In this document: positions 24,859-34,215 of the stretch, piece by piece
How the letters are laid out: each line of letters opens with the position of its first letter
How positions within the stretch are numbered: position 1 is the stretch's first letter
From: Kribbella monticola
GTDB lineage: Bacteria > Actinomycetota > Actinomycetes > Propionibacteriales > Kribbellaceae
DNA: 64,000 bases
Direction: 5' to 3'
NCBI RefSeq assembly: GCF_003261635.1
Contig: NZ_QFXK01000003.1
Coordinates: 186,001-250,000 of the forward strand
Made by a program: the position numbers and the translations under genes
The notes under the pieces: generated by a model
What the model saw: the letters and a program-made list of their open reading frames with translations, nothing else
Told to the model about the DNA's origin: nothing
Database searches by the model: none

Positions 24859-25344
24859 TCAGTCGTTCCCGCGGCCGACCTTGGCCAGCAGCACCGCGTG
24901 GACCGACGGCGGCAGGAAGTCCGCCACCTCGCCGCCGAGCTTGGCGATCTCCTTGACCAGGCTGGACGAGACGTAGCCGTTCTCCGGCGCGGCCGGCAGG
25001 AAGAGCGTATCGACACCGGCCAGCTTCCGGTTCATCTGCGCCATCTGCAGCTCGTAGTCGTAGTCGCCCCCGGAGCGCAGCCCCTTGACGATCATCGCGG
25101 CGCCCTCGGCCCGGCAGTAGTCGACGACCAGGCCGTCGAAGGTGCCGATCCGGACGTTGCCGAACGGCTCGACCAGCTCGGTCAGCATCGCGACCCGCTC
25201 CTCGACGCTGAACAGGCGCTGCTTGGACTGGTTCACCCCGGCCGCGACGATCACCTCGTCGAAGGCGGCAGCAGCCCGGGCGATGACGTCGAGGTGCCCG
25301 TTCGTGGGCGGATCGAAAGTGCCCGCGAAGACCGCCTTAGTCAT
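24859..25344 (-). CDS. coaD: Phosphopantetheine adenylyltransferase
   Basis: A 161-residue nucleotidyltransferase catalysing the penultimate step of coenzyme A synthesis (4'-phosphopantetheine plus ATP to dephospho-CoA). The adenylyl-transfer motif TNGH lies at residues 14-17 in AGTFDPPTNGHLDVI, and the second motif is NGYVSSSLVKE near residue 123. The length is normal. The ATG overlaps the rsmD stop in an ATGA, so rsmD and coaD are coupled, as in most actinobacteria. Confidence 0.97.
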   Translation of the reverse strand: MTKAVFAGTFDPPTNGHLDVIARAAAAFDEVIVAAGVNQSKQRLFSVEERVAMLTELVEPFGNVRIGTFDGLVVDYCRAEGAAMIVKGLRSGGDYDYELQMAQMNRKLAGVDTLFLPAAPENGYVSSSLVKEIAKLGGEVADFLPPSVHAVLLAKVGRGND

Positions 25345-25922
25345 GCCGACTCCCCGCCTTGGTCATGGCGGTGACCGTACCAAAGCCGGGCCTCGCCGTA
25401 CTTGCGATCGCGCAGCGCGGCGAACCCGTCCGGCCACTCCCACGGCTCCCGCTTCCCCCGCTCGACCACCACGACGGCGTCCTCGGCCAGCCAGCCGTTG
25501 TCCCGCAACGAGGTCAGCACCTCCTGCAGCTCCAGCGTTTCCAGCTTGTACGGCGGGTCGGCGCAGACCAGGTCGAAGGGCCCGGCCGGATTGTCGCCCG
25601 AGGCAACCTTCTCGGCCGGCCGGGTGAGCACCGTCGCACCGGGCAGCCCGACCACCTTGACGTTGGCGGCGATCACCTCGGCGGCCTTCCGGTCGGACTC
25701 CACCAGCACCACCCGAGCCGCGCCGCGGGACAACGCCTCCAGCCCGAGCGCGCCGCTGCCGGCGTACAGGTCGAGGACGGCGAGGCCGAGGAAGCTGCCG
25801 AACTCGGTCTCCAGCGACGAGAACATCGCCTCGCGCACCCGGTCCGCGGTCGGCCGCGTCCCACTTCCGGCCGGTACTGCGATGCGCCGGCCGCCGGAGG
25901 CGCCGCCGATGATCCGGGTCAC
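25341..25922 (-). CDS. rsmD: 16S rRNA (guanine966-N2)-methyltransferase RsmD
   Basis: A 193-residue SAM-dependent methyltransferase with the family opening TRIIGGASGGRRI, the SAM-binding motif VLDLYAGSGALGLEALSRGA (about 49-68) and the catalytic DPPY (about residue 120). It methylates G966 of 16S rRNA. GTG at 25922 overlaps the recG stop in a GTGA, and its own stop overlaps coaD, giving a chain of coupled genes from the DAK-type kinase to coaD. Confidence 0.95.
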   Translation of the reverse strand: MTRIIGGASGGRRIAVPAGSGTRPTADRVREAMFSSLETEFGSFLGLAVLDLYAGSGALGLEALSRGAARVVLVESDRKAAEVIAANVKVVGLPGATVLTRPAEKVASGDNPAGPFDLVCADPPYKLETLELQEVLTSLRDNGWLAEDAVVVVERGKREPWEWPDGFAALRDRKYGEARLWYGHRHDQGGESA

Positions 25923-28174
25923 GTCTTCTCCAGGTAGTCGGTCGCCTCGGACGCCAGCGCGCTCGCCACGGTCGAGCGCAACGACGGGTAGGTCAGCAGC
26001 TCGGGATCGACCGAGACGATCGACTTGGCCACGTGCCGGGCGGCCAGGATGATGTCCTCGTCCCGAAGCACGCTGAGCAGCTTCAGGCTGCTCCGGACAC
26101 CCGACTGCGCGACGCCGAGGACGTCGCCCTCCTTGCGGGTCTCCAGGTCGATCCGGGACAGCTCGAAGCCGTCCGTGGTCGCGGCGACCGCATCCAGGCG
26201 TTCGCGGGACTTGCTGCCCGCCCAGCTGTCCGTCACGAGCAGGCAGAGGCCCGGGACCGTGCCACGGCCGACCCGGCCCCGCAACTGGTGCAACTGGGAG
26301 ATGCCGAAGCGGTCGGCGTCCATCACGACCATCGTCGAGGCGTTCGGTACGTCGACACCGACCTCGATCACGGTGGTCGCGATCAGTACGTCGACCTCGC
26401 CCGCCGCGAACCGGGTCATCACCGAATCCTTCTCGTCGGCCGGCAGCCGCCCGTGCAGGATCTCCATCCGCAGCCCGGCCAGGATCTCGGCCAGCTTCTC
26501 GGCGATGAACAGTACCGACAGCGGCGGGCGTTGCTCCTTCTTCCCCGGCTTGCCGTCGCTGTCCGGTTCCGGCTCCGGCTCGGCGAAGTCGGCCTCCTCG
26601 TCGGCGGCGTTCTTCACCTCGTCACCGATCCGCGGGCATACGACGTACACCTGATGGCCCTTGCCCACCTCTTCGCGGACCCGCTGCCAGGCACGCTCCA
26701 GCCAGGCCGGCTTCTCCGCGGCGGGGACCACCGAACTCGTGATCGGCGACCGCCCGGCCGGCAACTCGGTGAGTGTGGAGACCGAGAGGTCGCCGAAGAC
26801 CGTCATCGCCACGGTCCGCGGAATCGGGGTCGCGGTCATCACCAGCACATGCGGGGTGTTCTCGCCGGACTTCTGGCTCAGCGCCGCCCGCTGCTCCACC
26901 CCGAACCGGTGCTGCTCGTCGACCACGACCAGGCCGAGGTCCGCGAACTGCACCTTGTCCTCGAGCAACGCGTGCGTCCCCACCACGATCCCGGCGGCAC
27001 CACTGGCCGCGTCCAACATCGCCGTACGCCGGGCTGCCGCGTTCAGCGAGCCGGTGAGCAGTCCCACCCGGGTCGCGCGCTCGGCGCCGCCCAGCATGCC
27101 CGCCTCGGCCAGCTCGCCGAGCATCTTCGTCAGGGTCTTGTGGTGCTGGGTCGCGAGCACCTCGGTCGGGGCCAGCAGGACCGCCTGGCCGCCGGCATCC
27201 ACGACCGCGAGCATCGCCCGGAGCGCCACGATCGTCTTACCGGAGCCGACCTCGCCCTGCAGGAGTCGGTGCATCGGATGCGGCCGGGCCAGGTCCGCGA
27301 AGATCTCCTCGCCGACCTCGGCCTGCCCGGCGGTGAGCTGGAACGGCAGCCGGGCGTCGAAGTCGGTCAGCAGGCCGCCGTCGATGCGGGCCCGTGGGAT
27401 CGCCTTCAGCGCGTCGGTGACGGCCCGGCGCTGGGCCAGGATCGTCTGCATCACCAGGGCTTCCTCGAACCGGAACCGCTTCTGCGCGGTCACCCAGTCC
27501 TGCTCGGTGTCCGGCAGGTGGATCTTCTGCAGGGCCTCGCGCAAGCCGAGCAGCTTCTCCTCGCGCAGGATCAGGTCCGGGATCGGATCCTCGACGTCGT
27601 CGAGGTTGTCCAGCACGATCTTGATGCTGCGCTCGATCGTCGCGGTCGGCAGCTTCGCGGTCGCCGGGTACAGCGGCCGGAACGGGCGGGCCCGGCGCTC
27701 GATCTCGGCCTCGCTCAGGTCCTCCTCGTCGAGGATCTCGGTGCCCGGTCCCTTGAGCTGCATGATGTCGCGGAACATCGTCACCTCGCCCCAGAACAGC
27801 GCGGCCGTCCCGACGGTCAGCTTGTTGGCCAGCCAGGGCTGGTTGAAGAAGGCGAGCTCGAGGTCGTTGCGGCCGTCGCTGACGACGACCTTGGTGATCG
27901 TCTTGTGCCGGCGGAACCGGTTCACGTCCTCCGGCTTGATCTCCATCTTGGAGTCCAGCGACCGGACGGTGACCTTCTTGACCCGCCCGCTGACGGTGGC
28001 CTGGTCGCCGACCTTCAGCTCGTCGAACGGGGTCAGCTCGCCCTTCTTCAGGTACCGCCGCGGGTAGTGCCGCAGCAGTTCCCCGACGGTCTCGATGCCG
28101 AGCACGTCGGCGAAGGTCTTGGCCGTCTTCGCGCCGACGAAGTCGCGAAGCTTCCGGTCGATGTCCGTCTTCAT
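25919..28174 (-). CDS. recG: ATP-dependent DNA helicase RecG
   Basis: A 751-residue superfamily 2 helicase with an N-terminal wedge/OB region (about 60-160). The helicase core has Walker A GEVGSGKTIVAL, the DExH-type box DEQHRFG, the TAT motif VMTATPIPRT and the C-terminal RecA lobe with QLRGRVGRG. It remodels stalled replication forks and Holliday junctions. A charged insert of about 30 residues (EEADFAEPEPEPDSDGKPGK) lies between the lobes; such inserts are seen in actinobacterial RecG. ATGA overlap with the upstream kinase gene. Confidence 0.97.
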   Translation of the reverse strand: MKTDIDRKLRDFVGAKTAKTFADVLGIETVGELLRHYPRRYLKKGELTPFDELKVGDQATVSGRVKKVTVRSLDSKMEIKPEDVNRFRRHKTITKVVVSDGRNDLELAFFNQPWLANKLTVGTAALFWGEVTMFRDIMQLKGPGTEILDEEDLSEAEIERRARPFRPLYPATAKLPTATIERSIKIVLDNLDDVEDPIPDLILREEKLLGLREALQKIHLPDTEQDWVTAQKRFRFEEALVMQTILAQRRAVTDALKAIPRARIDGGLLTDFDARLPFQLTAGQAEVGEEIFADLARPHPMHRLLQGEVGSGKTIVALRAMLAVVDAGGQAVLLAPTEVLATQHHKTLTKMLGELAEAGMLGGAERATRVGLLTGSLNAAARRTAMLDAASGAAGIVVGTHALLEDKVQFADLGLVVVDEQHRFGVEQRAALSQKSGENTPHVLVMTATPIPRTVAMTVFGDLSVSTLTELPAGRSPITSSVVPAAEKPAWLERAWQRVREEVGKGHQVYVVCPRIGDEVKNAADEEADFAEPEPEPDSDGKPGKKEQRPPLSVLFIAEKLAEILAGLRMEILHGRLPADEKDSVMTRFAAGEVDVLIATTVIEVGVDVPNASTMVVMDADRFGISQLHQLRGRVGRGTVPGLCLLVTDSWAGSKSRERLDAVAATTDGFELSRIDLETRKEGDVLGVAQSGVRSSLKLLSVLRDEDIILAARHVAKSIVSVDPELLTYPSLRSTVASALASEATDYLEKT

Positions 28175-29841
28175 TCCACCCCGATCAGCAACGGGTACCT
28201 CTCCTGACCACCGTCGTACACCACGACATCGACATCTTTGCGGTTCCGGCGTACGTGCCGCACCAGCGCGTCGACCAGGTCGGGGCTCGCGTTGGCGCCG
28301 CGGACCACGGTCATCAGCTCACCGCCGCCACCGAGCAGCCGGTCGGCCACCCCGGTCGCGGCCGCGACGAGATCCTCGGTGATCAAGGCGAAATCGCCGT
28401 CCACCACGCCCAGCGCGTCGCCGATCCGGCAGGTTCCGGCCATCGTCCAGGCGTCCTTGACCGCGATCGTCACCGCTCCGTGCCGGGTCTGCCCCGCCGC
28501 CGCGGAGAGCTGTACGACGGCGTCGTCGAAGCTGAGCCCGGCATCGTGTACGGCGATCGCGGCCAGTCCCTGGACCTGCGCGCGTGTGCGGATCACGGCG
28601 ACCCGGATGCCGTTCTGGCGGGCCGCGGTCGCGGCGGCCTCGGCGACCGCGATGGAATCCTTGTCGTTGGGCAGGATGACGATCTCGGGGGTGCCCGACT
28701 GTTCGATCGCGGTCAGCAGTTCACCGGTCGAGCAGCGCCTGCCCGGGCCGCCCTTCACCACCACGGCACCCGCTTCCACGAACAACTTCGCCAATCCGTC
28801 CCCGGCCGCCACGGCGATCACCGCGCGACTCGCGATCGGGGCGTGCGGAGGCAGATCCGCGAAGTGCGTCACCCGGATCCGATGCGGACGCCCGATCGCG
28901 ATCCCCTGCTCGATCGCCGCCCCGACGTCGTCGGTGTGGACGTGCACGTTCCACAACTCGTCACCACCGACCACCACCACCGAGTCCCCCAGCCCGGCCA
29001 GCGCCCGCCGAAAGTCCCCGATCCGCTCATCGGGCGCATCCAGCAAGTACATGACCTCGTACGCCGGTCCGTCGGCACCGAGGTCGCTCTCGGGCGCCTG
29101 GATCACGCCTTTAGTTCCTCCTGCCTCGTCCGCTTCGGCCGCACCAGGACCTGCTGCGGCGGTCAGCCTGCGCGGAACCCCGGTGCTCTTGCCGGGCGGC
29201 CTCCCCGACAACACCGACTCCATCGCGCCGAGGATCACCACGAGCCCGGCGCCGCCTGCGTCCACCACGCCGGCTCGTCGTAGTACGTCCAACTGTTCTG
29301 TGGTTTTCGTCAACGCCAGCCGCGCTCCGGCGGCCGCGGCCAGGCAGACCTCGGCCAGCGTCTTGCCCTCGTTGGCAGCAGCGAGCGCGCTGTCGGCGGC
29401 CTTCCGGGCGACGGTGAGCATCGTGCCCTCGACGGGCTGCGCGACCGCGCCGTACGCCGCGTCCGCCGCGAACGCGAGCGCGTCGGCGAACGCAGCCGCC
29501 TCGCTCATCCGCGGATCGGCGAGGACCGAACCAGCCTCTGCCTCCTGGTCCCGCGGCAGGTTCTCGGCGAGGCGCAGACCGCAGGCACGGACCAGCTGAG
29601 AGGTGATCACACCCGAGTTCCCACGAGCGCCCAGCAAAGCGCCCCGCCCGAACGCCTGGACCGCCTCCGCAAAGGTCAGCTCCCCGTCCGGCAGCGCGTC
29701 ACACGCGGCTTCCCAGGTCAGGTACAGATTGGTGCCCGTGTCACCGTCCGGCACCGGATACACGTTGAGCTCGTCGATCTCCGCCCGAGCCCGCCGCAAC
29801 TCCGTCAACGCAACACGAGCCCAGCTCCGCAGCACCCCCAC
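28171..29841 (-). CDS. DAK/DhaL-domain kinase (FakA/YloV-like)
   Basis: A 556-residue protein. The N-terminal DhaL nucleotide-binding domain (about 1-200) has NVYPVPDGDTGTN and LLGARGNSGVITSQ. The C-terminal FakA-type region (about 270-556) contains EVMYLLDAPDERIGDFRRAL. Relatives phosphorylate fatty acids held by DegV-type FakB proteins, and the gene sits beside recG in most Gram-positives. I chose the GTG at 29841, preceded by GGGAGAG at six bases. A loosely conserved Ala/Gly-rich linker (about 225-260) joins the domains. Confidence 0.88.
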   Translation of the reverse strand: MGVLRSWARVALTELRRARAEIDELNVYPVPDGDTGTNLYLTWEAACDALPDGELTFAEAVQAFGRGALLGARGNSGVITSQLVRACGLRLAENLPRDQEAEAGSVLADPRMSEAAAFADALAFAADAAYGAVAQPVEGTMLTVARKAADSALAAANEGKTLAEVCLAAAAGARLALTKTTEQLDVLRRAGVVDAGGAGLVVILGAMESVLSGRPPGKSTGVPRRLTAAAGPGAAEADEAGGTKGVIQAPESDLGADGPAYEVMYLLDAPDERIGDFRRALAGLGDSVVVVGGDELWNVHVHTDDVGAAIEQGIAIGRPHRIRVTHFADLPPHAPIASRAVIAVAAGDGLAKLFVEAGAVVVKGGPGRRCSTGELLTAIEQSGTPEIVILPNDKDSIAVAEAAATAARQNGIRVAVIRTRAQVQGLAAIAVHDAGLSFDDAVVQLSAAAGQTRHGAVTIAVKDAWTMAGTCRIGDALGVVDGDFALITEDLVAAATGVADRLLGGGGELMTVVRGANASPDLVDALVRHVRRNRKDVDVVVYDGGQERYPLLIGVE

Positions 29842-29913
29842 CGTCAACTCTCCCACGCCCGGAAGGCTAACCGGTCCGCCCACCCACAACACTCATCCGG
29901 GGACCGTAGCCGC

Positions 29914-32535
29914 CTAGCTCTTGGCAGCCACGGTGAACGCCTTGGCCAAGGTCTTGGTCGGCCCGGACTTCGATGTCACGACGAAGTCGCGCACTCCCGC
30001 CGCGACACCGGTGAGGTTGAAGGAGTACACCGAGGTGGTCCGATCCCAGCTGACCGCCTGCATCACACCGGTCACGGCAGGCCTCCCGGCCACGGTCAAC
30101 TTCACCACGTCCTGGTGATGCAACGCGGTCCCCTTGATCGTCACCTTCACCGTCGTACCGGTCACAGCCGTCTTCGGCGAGATGCTGCCGACCGAGAACA
30201 CCTGCCCGCCACACAACGGCTTGGCACATCCAGCCACGATCCGGTACTTCAGGGCAGTGGTCTGGTTCTCGGGCAGGCTCACCAGCAGCAACTGGTTGCC
30301 GGCCGGATGCGAGGAATAGCCGCAGTCGAAGCCGCCGAACGCATGTTCCAGACAGGTCGGGAAGCCGCCGGCCGTTCCGGCGACGACGGGGTCCGGCCCG
30401 CCCGCGACCTGATTGCCGGCCGTTCCGCTCATCGACTCGTCGGTGGCCAAGGAGAACACGAAACAGGCGGTGTTCTTCGCGGTGGTCAGCTCGCCGGTCA
30501 ACGGACCCAGTCCGTAGGCCGAGGACACCCGAACGCACTCGGGTGCCGGTCCGGCCGCGGTGGCGATGCGTGGCGCGTCCAGTGTGTACGGCCCAGCCGC
30601 GCCAAGCGACGGGTCGTTCCAGACGAGCACCTGGTACGCCGTCGAGCCGGTCGCGCGGCACCGCGACTCCCGGGAGCTCTCGCACACGGTCTGGCCGCTC
30701 GACCCGGCGGTCAGCACATGACTGGTCTGACGCTGGTCGCGGGACGCGATCAGGTACTGGTCGGTGGCCGCGGCAGTGATCTTGTGGCAGCGGACCGTCG
30801 AATTGTCGGCCAGCGTCCCAGTTCCGGCGGTGGCCCCGATCACGCTGGACGTTATCGCGGTACATCCCTTGGCAGTCGAGGTGACGTCTCGCCTGGTCAA
30901 CTGGTAGGACGCGGTTTCATCCTTACCGGTCAGCAAGGCGGTGTAGCTCTTCGTGCCGGCGACACGGCAGATCTCGCGACCGTGGTTGAAGCTGTTGACG
31001 TAGCAGACGTCGTGCCCGTCCGTATCGAGCAGTCTGAGCTGTCCTTCGTCGAACGCCGCAGGCGACACCTGAACCAGTTCGGCCGCAGTGTGCGCGCCGG
31101 CCGGAATCTGGTAGCAGGCGGCGAATCGGTCCGGTCGCAGCGATGCCGTCACGCCGCCCGGCGTGGTGAAGTCGCCCTGCGGGAACGCGGCGCAGCCGGG
31201 CCCATCGATCCTCGGCACCGAAAGCTTGTAGGTGGTGTTCGTCCCCCGGTAGACAGCCCGGAACGGCGCCTGCCCCGACAGCTTGCACGGCGTACCGGCG
31301 ACGCCGCCCCATTCACAAAGAACCTGACCGGTCGCGTCGGCGACGAAGCCGACCGTCCCGGTGGGGTCGTCGATCGGGCTGACCGGCTTCACCAGGCCGC
31401 CCACCGGCGCGGACAGTCCCACGCAGTTGTACTGCGGCCGCGGAATCGCGCCGCTGTAGGCGACCAAGGTGTCGGCGGTCTGGAGAACACACCCCTCGGA
31501 CGACGTCATCGGATAGACGGTGGACGGCTCACCCACGGGCGCGATCAGAGCATAGGAACCCGGGTCGGGTAGCTGACACCGATACTTGAGCGGGCAGGCG
31601 AGCGTCCCATCGGTGGATCGGAAGAGGCCGTTGCTCCAGGACTCACCGTCCCACTGATCGCCGAGACCCTGGCCGATGATGTAGGTACCCGGTGTCGTCG
31701 TGGTGACCAGACGGCAGCGGCTACCGGCCGGAGCAGTCGGCGTCGCGCCGAACTTCGACATCGGAACGGGAGTACATCCCACCGAGTTGGACAGCCGGCC
31801 CAGATCCAGTGTGTAGCTGGTCCCTACGGTGCGCATCGGCACCTCGGACAGGACCCGGTACGGTCCGGTACCTTCCAGCACGCAGCCGACGTCCGAGCCC
31901 ACTCTCGGGCAGGCGTCGACCCCGAACTTGTCCACGACGGTCAGATGGCCACTGCCGAGCATCGTCGCGGAGGACCGGACGAGCAGGCGTTCACCGGACT
32001 CGGCCCGGATCGGCTGACAGTCCAGCTGGAGACTCGAACTCGTCGTCCGGGTGAGGACCGGGAGATCCCAGCTGGTGCCGACCTCCGGTGCGCAACCATT
32101 CACTCCGGTCAGGGACACCACCGAGAGCTCGTAGTCGTCGGAACCGAAGTCGCTGTGCGTCAGGCGCACGGTGTACACGCCCGCGGTGTCGACCACACAA
32201 TCTTGCGACCCGCCTGAGCAGATGAACGCCCCGGCGGCGTTCGAGAGACCGCCGTAGATGTCGCCCGCGGACCACCGGAGCGAATACCTGCCAGGCGTCA
32301 GGGTGACCGAGCGGCAAGTGGTACCGGACGCGTCCAGATGACCGCGGGCCACCGCGTCGCCAGGATCTCCGAACGGCGCCAGCGCCAACTCGGCGCAGTC
32401 CTCGGCAGCAGCACTGGCCGCGGTCGCGGCCGTCGTCGCGGCGGGAGCGGCCAGCGCGGCCTGGGTGGTCCCGAAGACGACTGCCACCGCCACCAGGGTT
32501 GCCGCCAGCCGGCGCCGGAAACGTGACGTGATCAC
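29914..32535 (-). CDS. Large secreted protein with seven four-cysteine repeats and a TIG/IPT-like C-terminus
   Basis: An 873-residue exported protein. A signal peptide covers about 1-30 (RFRRRLAATLVAVAVVFGTT). I see seven tandem modules of about 95-110 residues, each with four cysteines in the order C-(15-35)-C-(40-60)-C-(5-12)-C, often closed by a Tyr-rich strand such as YTLDLGRLS. Ig-like TIG/IPT sequence follows (about 775-873: SISPKTAVTGTTVKVTIKGT). The GTG at 32535 follows GAGAGG. No catalytic motif, membrane anchor or sortase signal is visible. It is probably an extracellular binding or structural protein with disulfides. It sits between the DAK-type gene and rpmB, where relatives usually carry nothing comparable. 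Confidence 0.75.
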   Translation of the reverse strand: MITSRFRRRLAATLVAVAVVFGTTQAALAAPAATTAATAASAAAEDCAELALAPFGDPGDAVARGHLDASGTTCRSVTLTPGRYSLRWSAGDIYGGLSNAAGAFICSGGSQDCVVDTAGVYTVRLTHSDFGSDDYELSVVSLTGVNGCAPEVGTSWDLPVLTRTTSSSLQLDCQPIRAESGERLLVRSSATMLGSGHLTVVDKFGVDACPRVGSDVGCVLEGTGPYRVLSEVPMRTVGTSYTLDLGRLSNSVGCTPVPMSKFGATPTAPAGSRCRLVTTTTPGTYIIGQGLGDQWDGESWSNGLFRSTDGTLACPLKYRCQLPDPGSYALIAPVGEPSTVYPMTSSEGCVLQTADTLVAYSGAIPRPQYNCVGLSAPVGGLVKPVSPIDDPTGTVGFVADATGQVLCEWGGVAGTPCKLSGQAPFRAVYRGTNTTYKLSVPRIDGPGCAAFPQGDFTTPGGVTASLRPDRFAACYQIPAGAHTAAELVQVSPAAFDEGQLRLLDTDGHDVCYVNSFNHGREICRVAGTKSYTALLTGKDETASYQLTRRDVTSTAKGCTAITSSVIGATAGTGTLADNSTVRCHKITAAATDQYLIASRDQRQTSHVLTAGSSGQTVCESSRESRCRATGSTAYQVLVWNDPSLGAAGPYTLDAPRIATAAGPAPECVRVSSAYGLGPLTGELTTAKNTACFVFSLATDESMSGTAGNQVAGGPDPVVAGTAGGFPTCLEHAFGGFDCGYSSHPAGNQLLLVSLPENQTTALKYRIVAGCAKPLCGGQVFSVGSISPKTAVTGTTVKVTIKGTALHHQDVVKLTVAGRPAVTGVMQAVSWDRTTSVYSFNLTGVAAGVRDFVVTSKSGPTKTLAKAFTVAAKS

Positions 32536-32778
32536 CGTGTGTACCTCTCGTTGGGCGGGTCGAGCCGCCGGAGCGTAGCAACAACGGCGGTCGGGAGGAG
32601 AGGGATTTGCACGTTGTTGCAGACCACCGTCATGGCCGCAGGCGCCGTAGCCACGCAGTACGGCGACCTTGTGCCTGGGTTGAGTGGATTCGGAGGGGCG
32701 GAATGCTCGGGTGAGGCACAAGGACGCCGGTGAGCGGCGGGAATCGGGGGCGGTGGGGTGGGCGGCTTAGGGTGGGGT

Positions 32779-33780
32779 GTGGAGATCTTGTTCTCGGTGG
32801 CGACCGACAGTTACGACCTGGCGGTGCGGGAGATCCGGGGAGAGTTCGGGGGCGGGGTCAGGATCGAGCGGGTCAGTGCGGATCTGGGGCGGATCGTCGG
32901 GGGCGGGCCGTCGGTCGAGGAGCTGGCGGCGGCGTGTGACCGGGGGCGGATCATCTTCGTCCGGCATCTGACCGTGGAGTTGGCGAGTTTCAGGCCGGAC
33001 GAGGTTCCGCCGGCGCACGAGTTGGCCGAGCTGGTGCTGGAAGGGTTGCCGAGGCACCCGCAAGCGCTGGCGGTGCAGACGTGGACCGATGGGGCCGGGA
33101 GCGGCGGGTCCTTCTACCACCTGCTCGAAGCTGCCCTGGGCGATCGCGGGATCGCGGTGAGCCGGGCCGGGCAGGACGTGGTGGTGTCGTGCTTCGTCTC
33201 GGGCAAGACCGTGGTCTTCGGACGGAACAGGCTCGAGTACAGCCTGTCTGACTGGCCGGGTGGGCGGATGCGGCTGGCTCGGTCGGAGGAGCGGGTTTCG
33301 CGGTCGGAGTTCAAGCTCGAGGAGGCGATCCAGACCTTCGGGCTCGAGCTGCCGGCCGGTGGGAAGGGGCTCGATCTCGGTGCGAGTCCGGGCGGCTGGA
33401 CGCGGATCCTGCGGCAGCACGGTCAGGAGATGTGGTCGGTCGATCCCGGTGCGCTGGATCCACGCGTGACGGCCGATCGGCAGGTGCACCATGTGGCGAC
33501 GACCGCCGGGGAGTTCTTCCGGCACAACCGGGTCCGCTTCGACGTCGTCGTCAACGACATGCGGATGGAGCAGGTGATGAGCGCCCGGGTGATGCTCGAC
33601 GCCGTACCGCATCTACGCCGCGGCGCCCTCGCGATCGTCACCCTCAAGGGCGGCGGCAAGAACCCCCTCGACGCAGCCCGCCGCGGCATCGACGTCCTCA
33701 GCAAACAGTACGACGTACTCCACGCCCGCCAACTCCACCACAACCGCCAAGAAATCACCGTCATCGCCGAATGCCCCTAG
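32779..33780 (+). CDS. FtsJ-fold SAM methyltransferase (RlmM/RlmE-like)
   Basis: A 333-residue protein. The C-terminal part (about 165-333) is an RrmJ-fold methyltransferase with the K-D-K-E tetrad of 2'-O-methyltransferases: Lys in RSEFKLEEA, Asp in VVNDMRM, Lys in IVTLKGGGK and Glu in EITVIAE. The SAM site is LDLGASPGGWTR. The N-terminal 160 residues are of the THUMP-like kind seen in RlmM. It likely modifies RNA; 23S rRNA is the best guess. GTG 32779 follows AGGGTGGGG; an alternative GTG lies at 32758. The 243-base divergent gap to the secreted-protein gene holds no other feature I could name. Confidence 0.75.
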   Translation: MEILFSVATDSYDLAVREIRGEFGGGVRIERVSADLGRIVGGGPSVEELAAACDRGRIIFVRHLTVELASFRPDEVPPAHELAELVLEGLPRHPQALAVQTWTDGAGSGGSFYHLLEAALGDRGIAVSRAGQDVVVSCFVSGKTVVFGRNRLEYSLSDWPGGRMRLARSEERVSRSEFKLEEAIQTFGLELPAGGKGLDLGASPGGWTRILRQHGQEMWSVDPGALDPRVTADRQVHHVATTAGEFFRHNRVRFDVVVNDMRMEQVMSARVMLDAVPHLRRGALAIVTLKGGGKNPLDAARRGIDVLSKQYDVLHARQLHHNRQEITVIAECP

Positions 33781-33838
33781 CCGCCAACACCAGGCCGAGC
33801 GCCAGGCGGCGCGGGACGACGAACGGGCAAACGCGACG

Positions 33839-33865
33839 AGGCGCCCGGGAGGTTCCCGGGCGCCT
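33839..33865. terminator. Strong bidirectional hairpin between convergent methyltransferase and rpmB
   Basis: Twelve-base perfect arms AGGCGCCCGGGA and TCCCGGGCGCCT close on a GGT loop. It lies 58 bases after the methyltransferase stop and 45 bases after the rpmB stop, in their convergent gap. There is no U-tract, but the very stable stem fits actinobacterial terminators and would serve both strands. Confidence 0.75.
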
Positions 33866-33910
33866 GGTCAGGCCCTACACGGAGTTGTGCCCCGATCGGG
33901 GCAGACGGTC

Positions 33911-34132
33911 CTAGCCGACGACGCGCTGGACCTTGCCTGCCTTGATGCAGGACGTGCAGACCTTGAGCTTGGTGGGGGTTCCCTTGATGGTCGCCCGGAT
34001 GGTCTGGATATTCGGGTCGAACCGACGGGCCGTGCGCTTCTTGACCCGACGGATCATCGCGCCCTTACCCAGCCGCGCAACACTGTTGCCGAACGTCGGC
34101 TTCTTGTCACAAACATCGCACTTCTTAGACAT
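33911..34132 (-). CDS. rpmB: 50S ribosomal protein L28
   Basis: A 73-residue basic ribosomal protein with the L28 pattern KCDVCDKKPTFGNSVA and a second cysteine pair CTSC near the C-terminus. The two CxxC pairs make it the zinc-binding (C+) form. The ATG at 34132 follows GGAG. A clear promoter lies upstream (34169-34198). Some actinomycetes carry a second, zinc-free copy controlled by Zur; none is in this window. Confidence 0.97.
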   Translation of the reverse strand: MSKKCDVCDKKPTFGNSVARLGKGAMIRRVKKRTARRFDPNIQTIRATIKGTPTKLKVCTSCIKAGKVQRVVG

Positions 34133-34168
34133 GATTCTCCGTGTTTAGGGTCGAGACACCGACAGACC

Positions 34169-34198
34169 ATGTTACACAGCGGTCTGAGCCTCCACCAA
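34169..34198 (-). promoter_or_regulatory. rpmB promoter (sigma-A type)
   Basis: On the minus strand, TTGGTG (34198-34193) and TAACAT (34174-34169) are 18 bases apart, matching TTGNNN-N17/18-TANNNT. The -10 box is 36 bases upstream of the rpmB ATG, leaving room for a short leader with GGAG. Confidence 0.5.
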
Positions 34199-34215
34199 TT
34201 CGGTCCAACCGTGGA

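Noticed and set aside
26033..28207. Open frame of 724 codons on the + strand
   Set aside because: Antisense to recG; the predicted protein is rich in Arg/Gln/His/Leu with no domain.
32536..32721. 62-codon extension of the secreted repeat protein
   Set aside because: It would place a hydrophilic stretch before the signal peptide; the GTG at 32535 has a good ribosome site.
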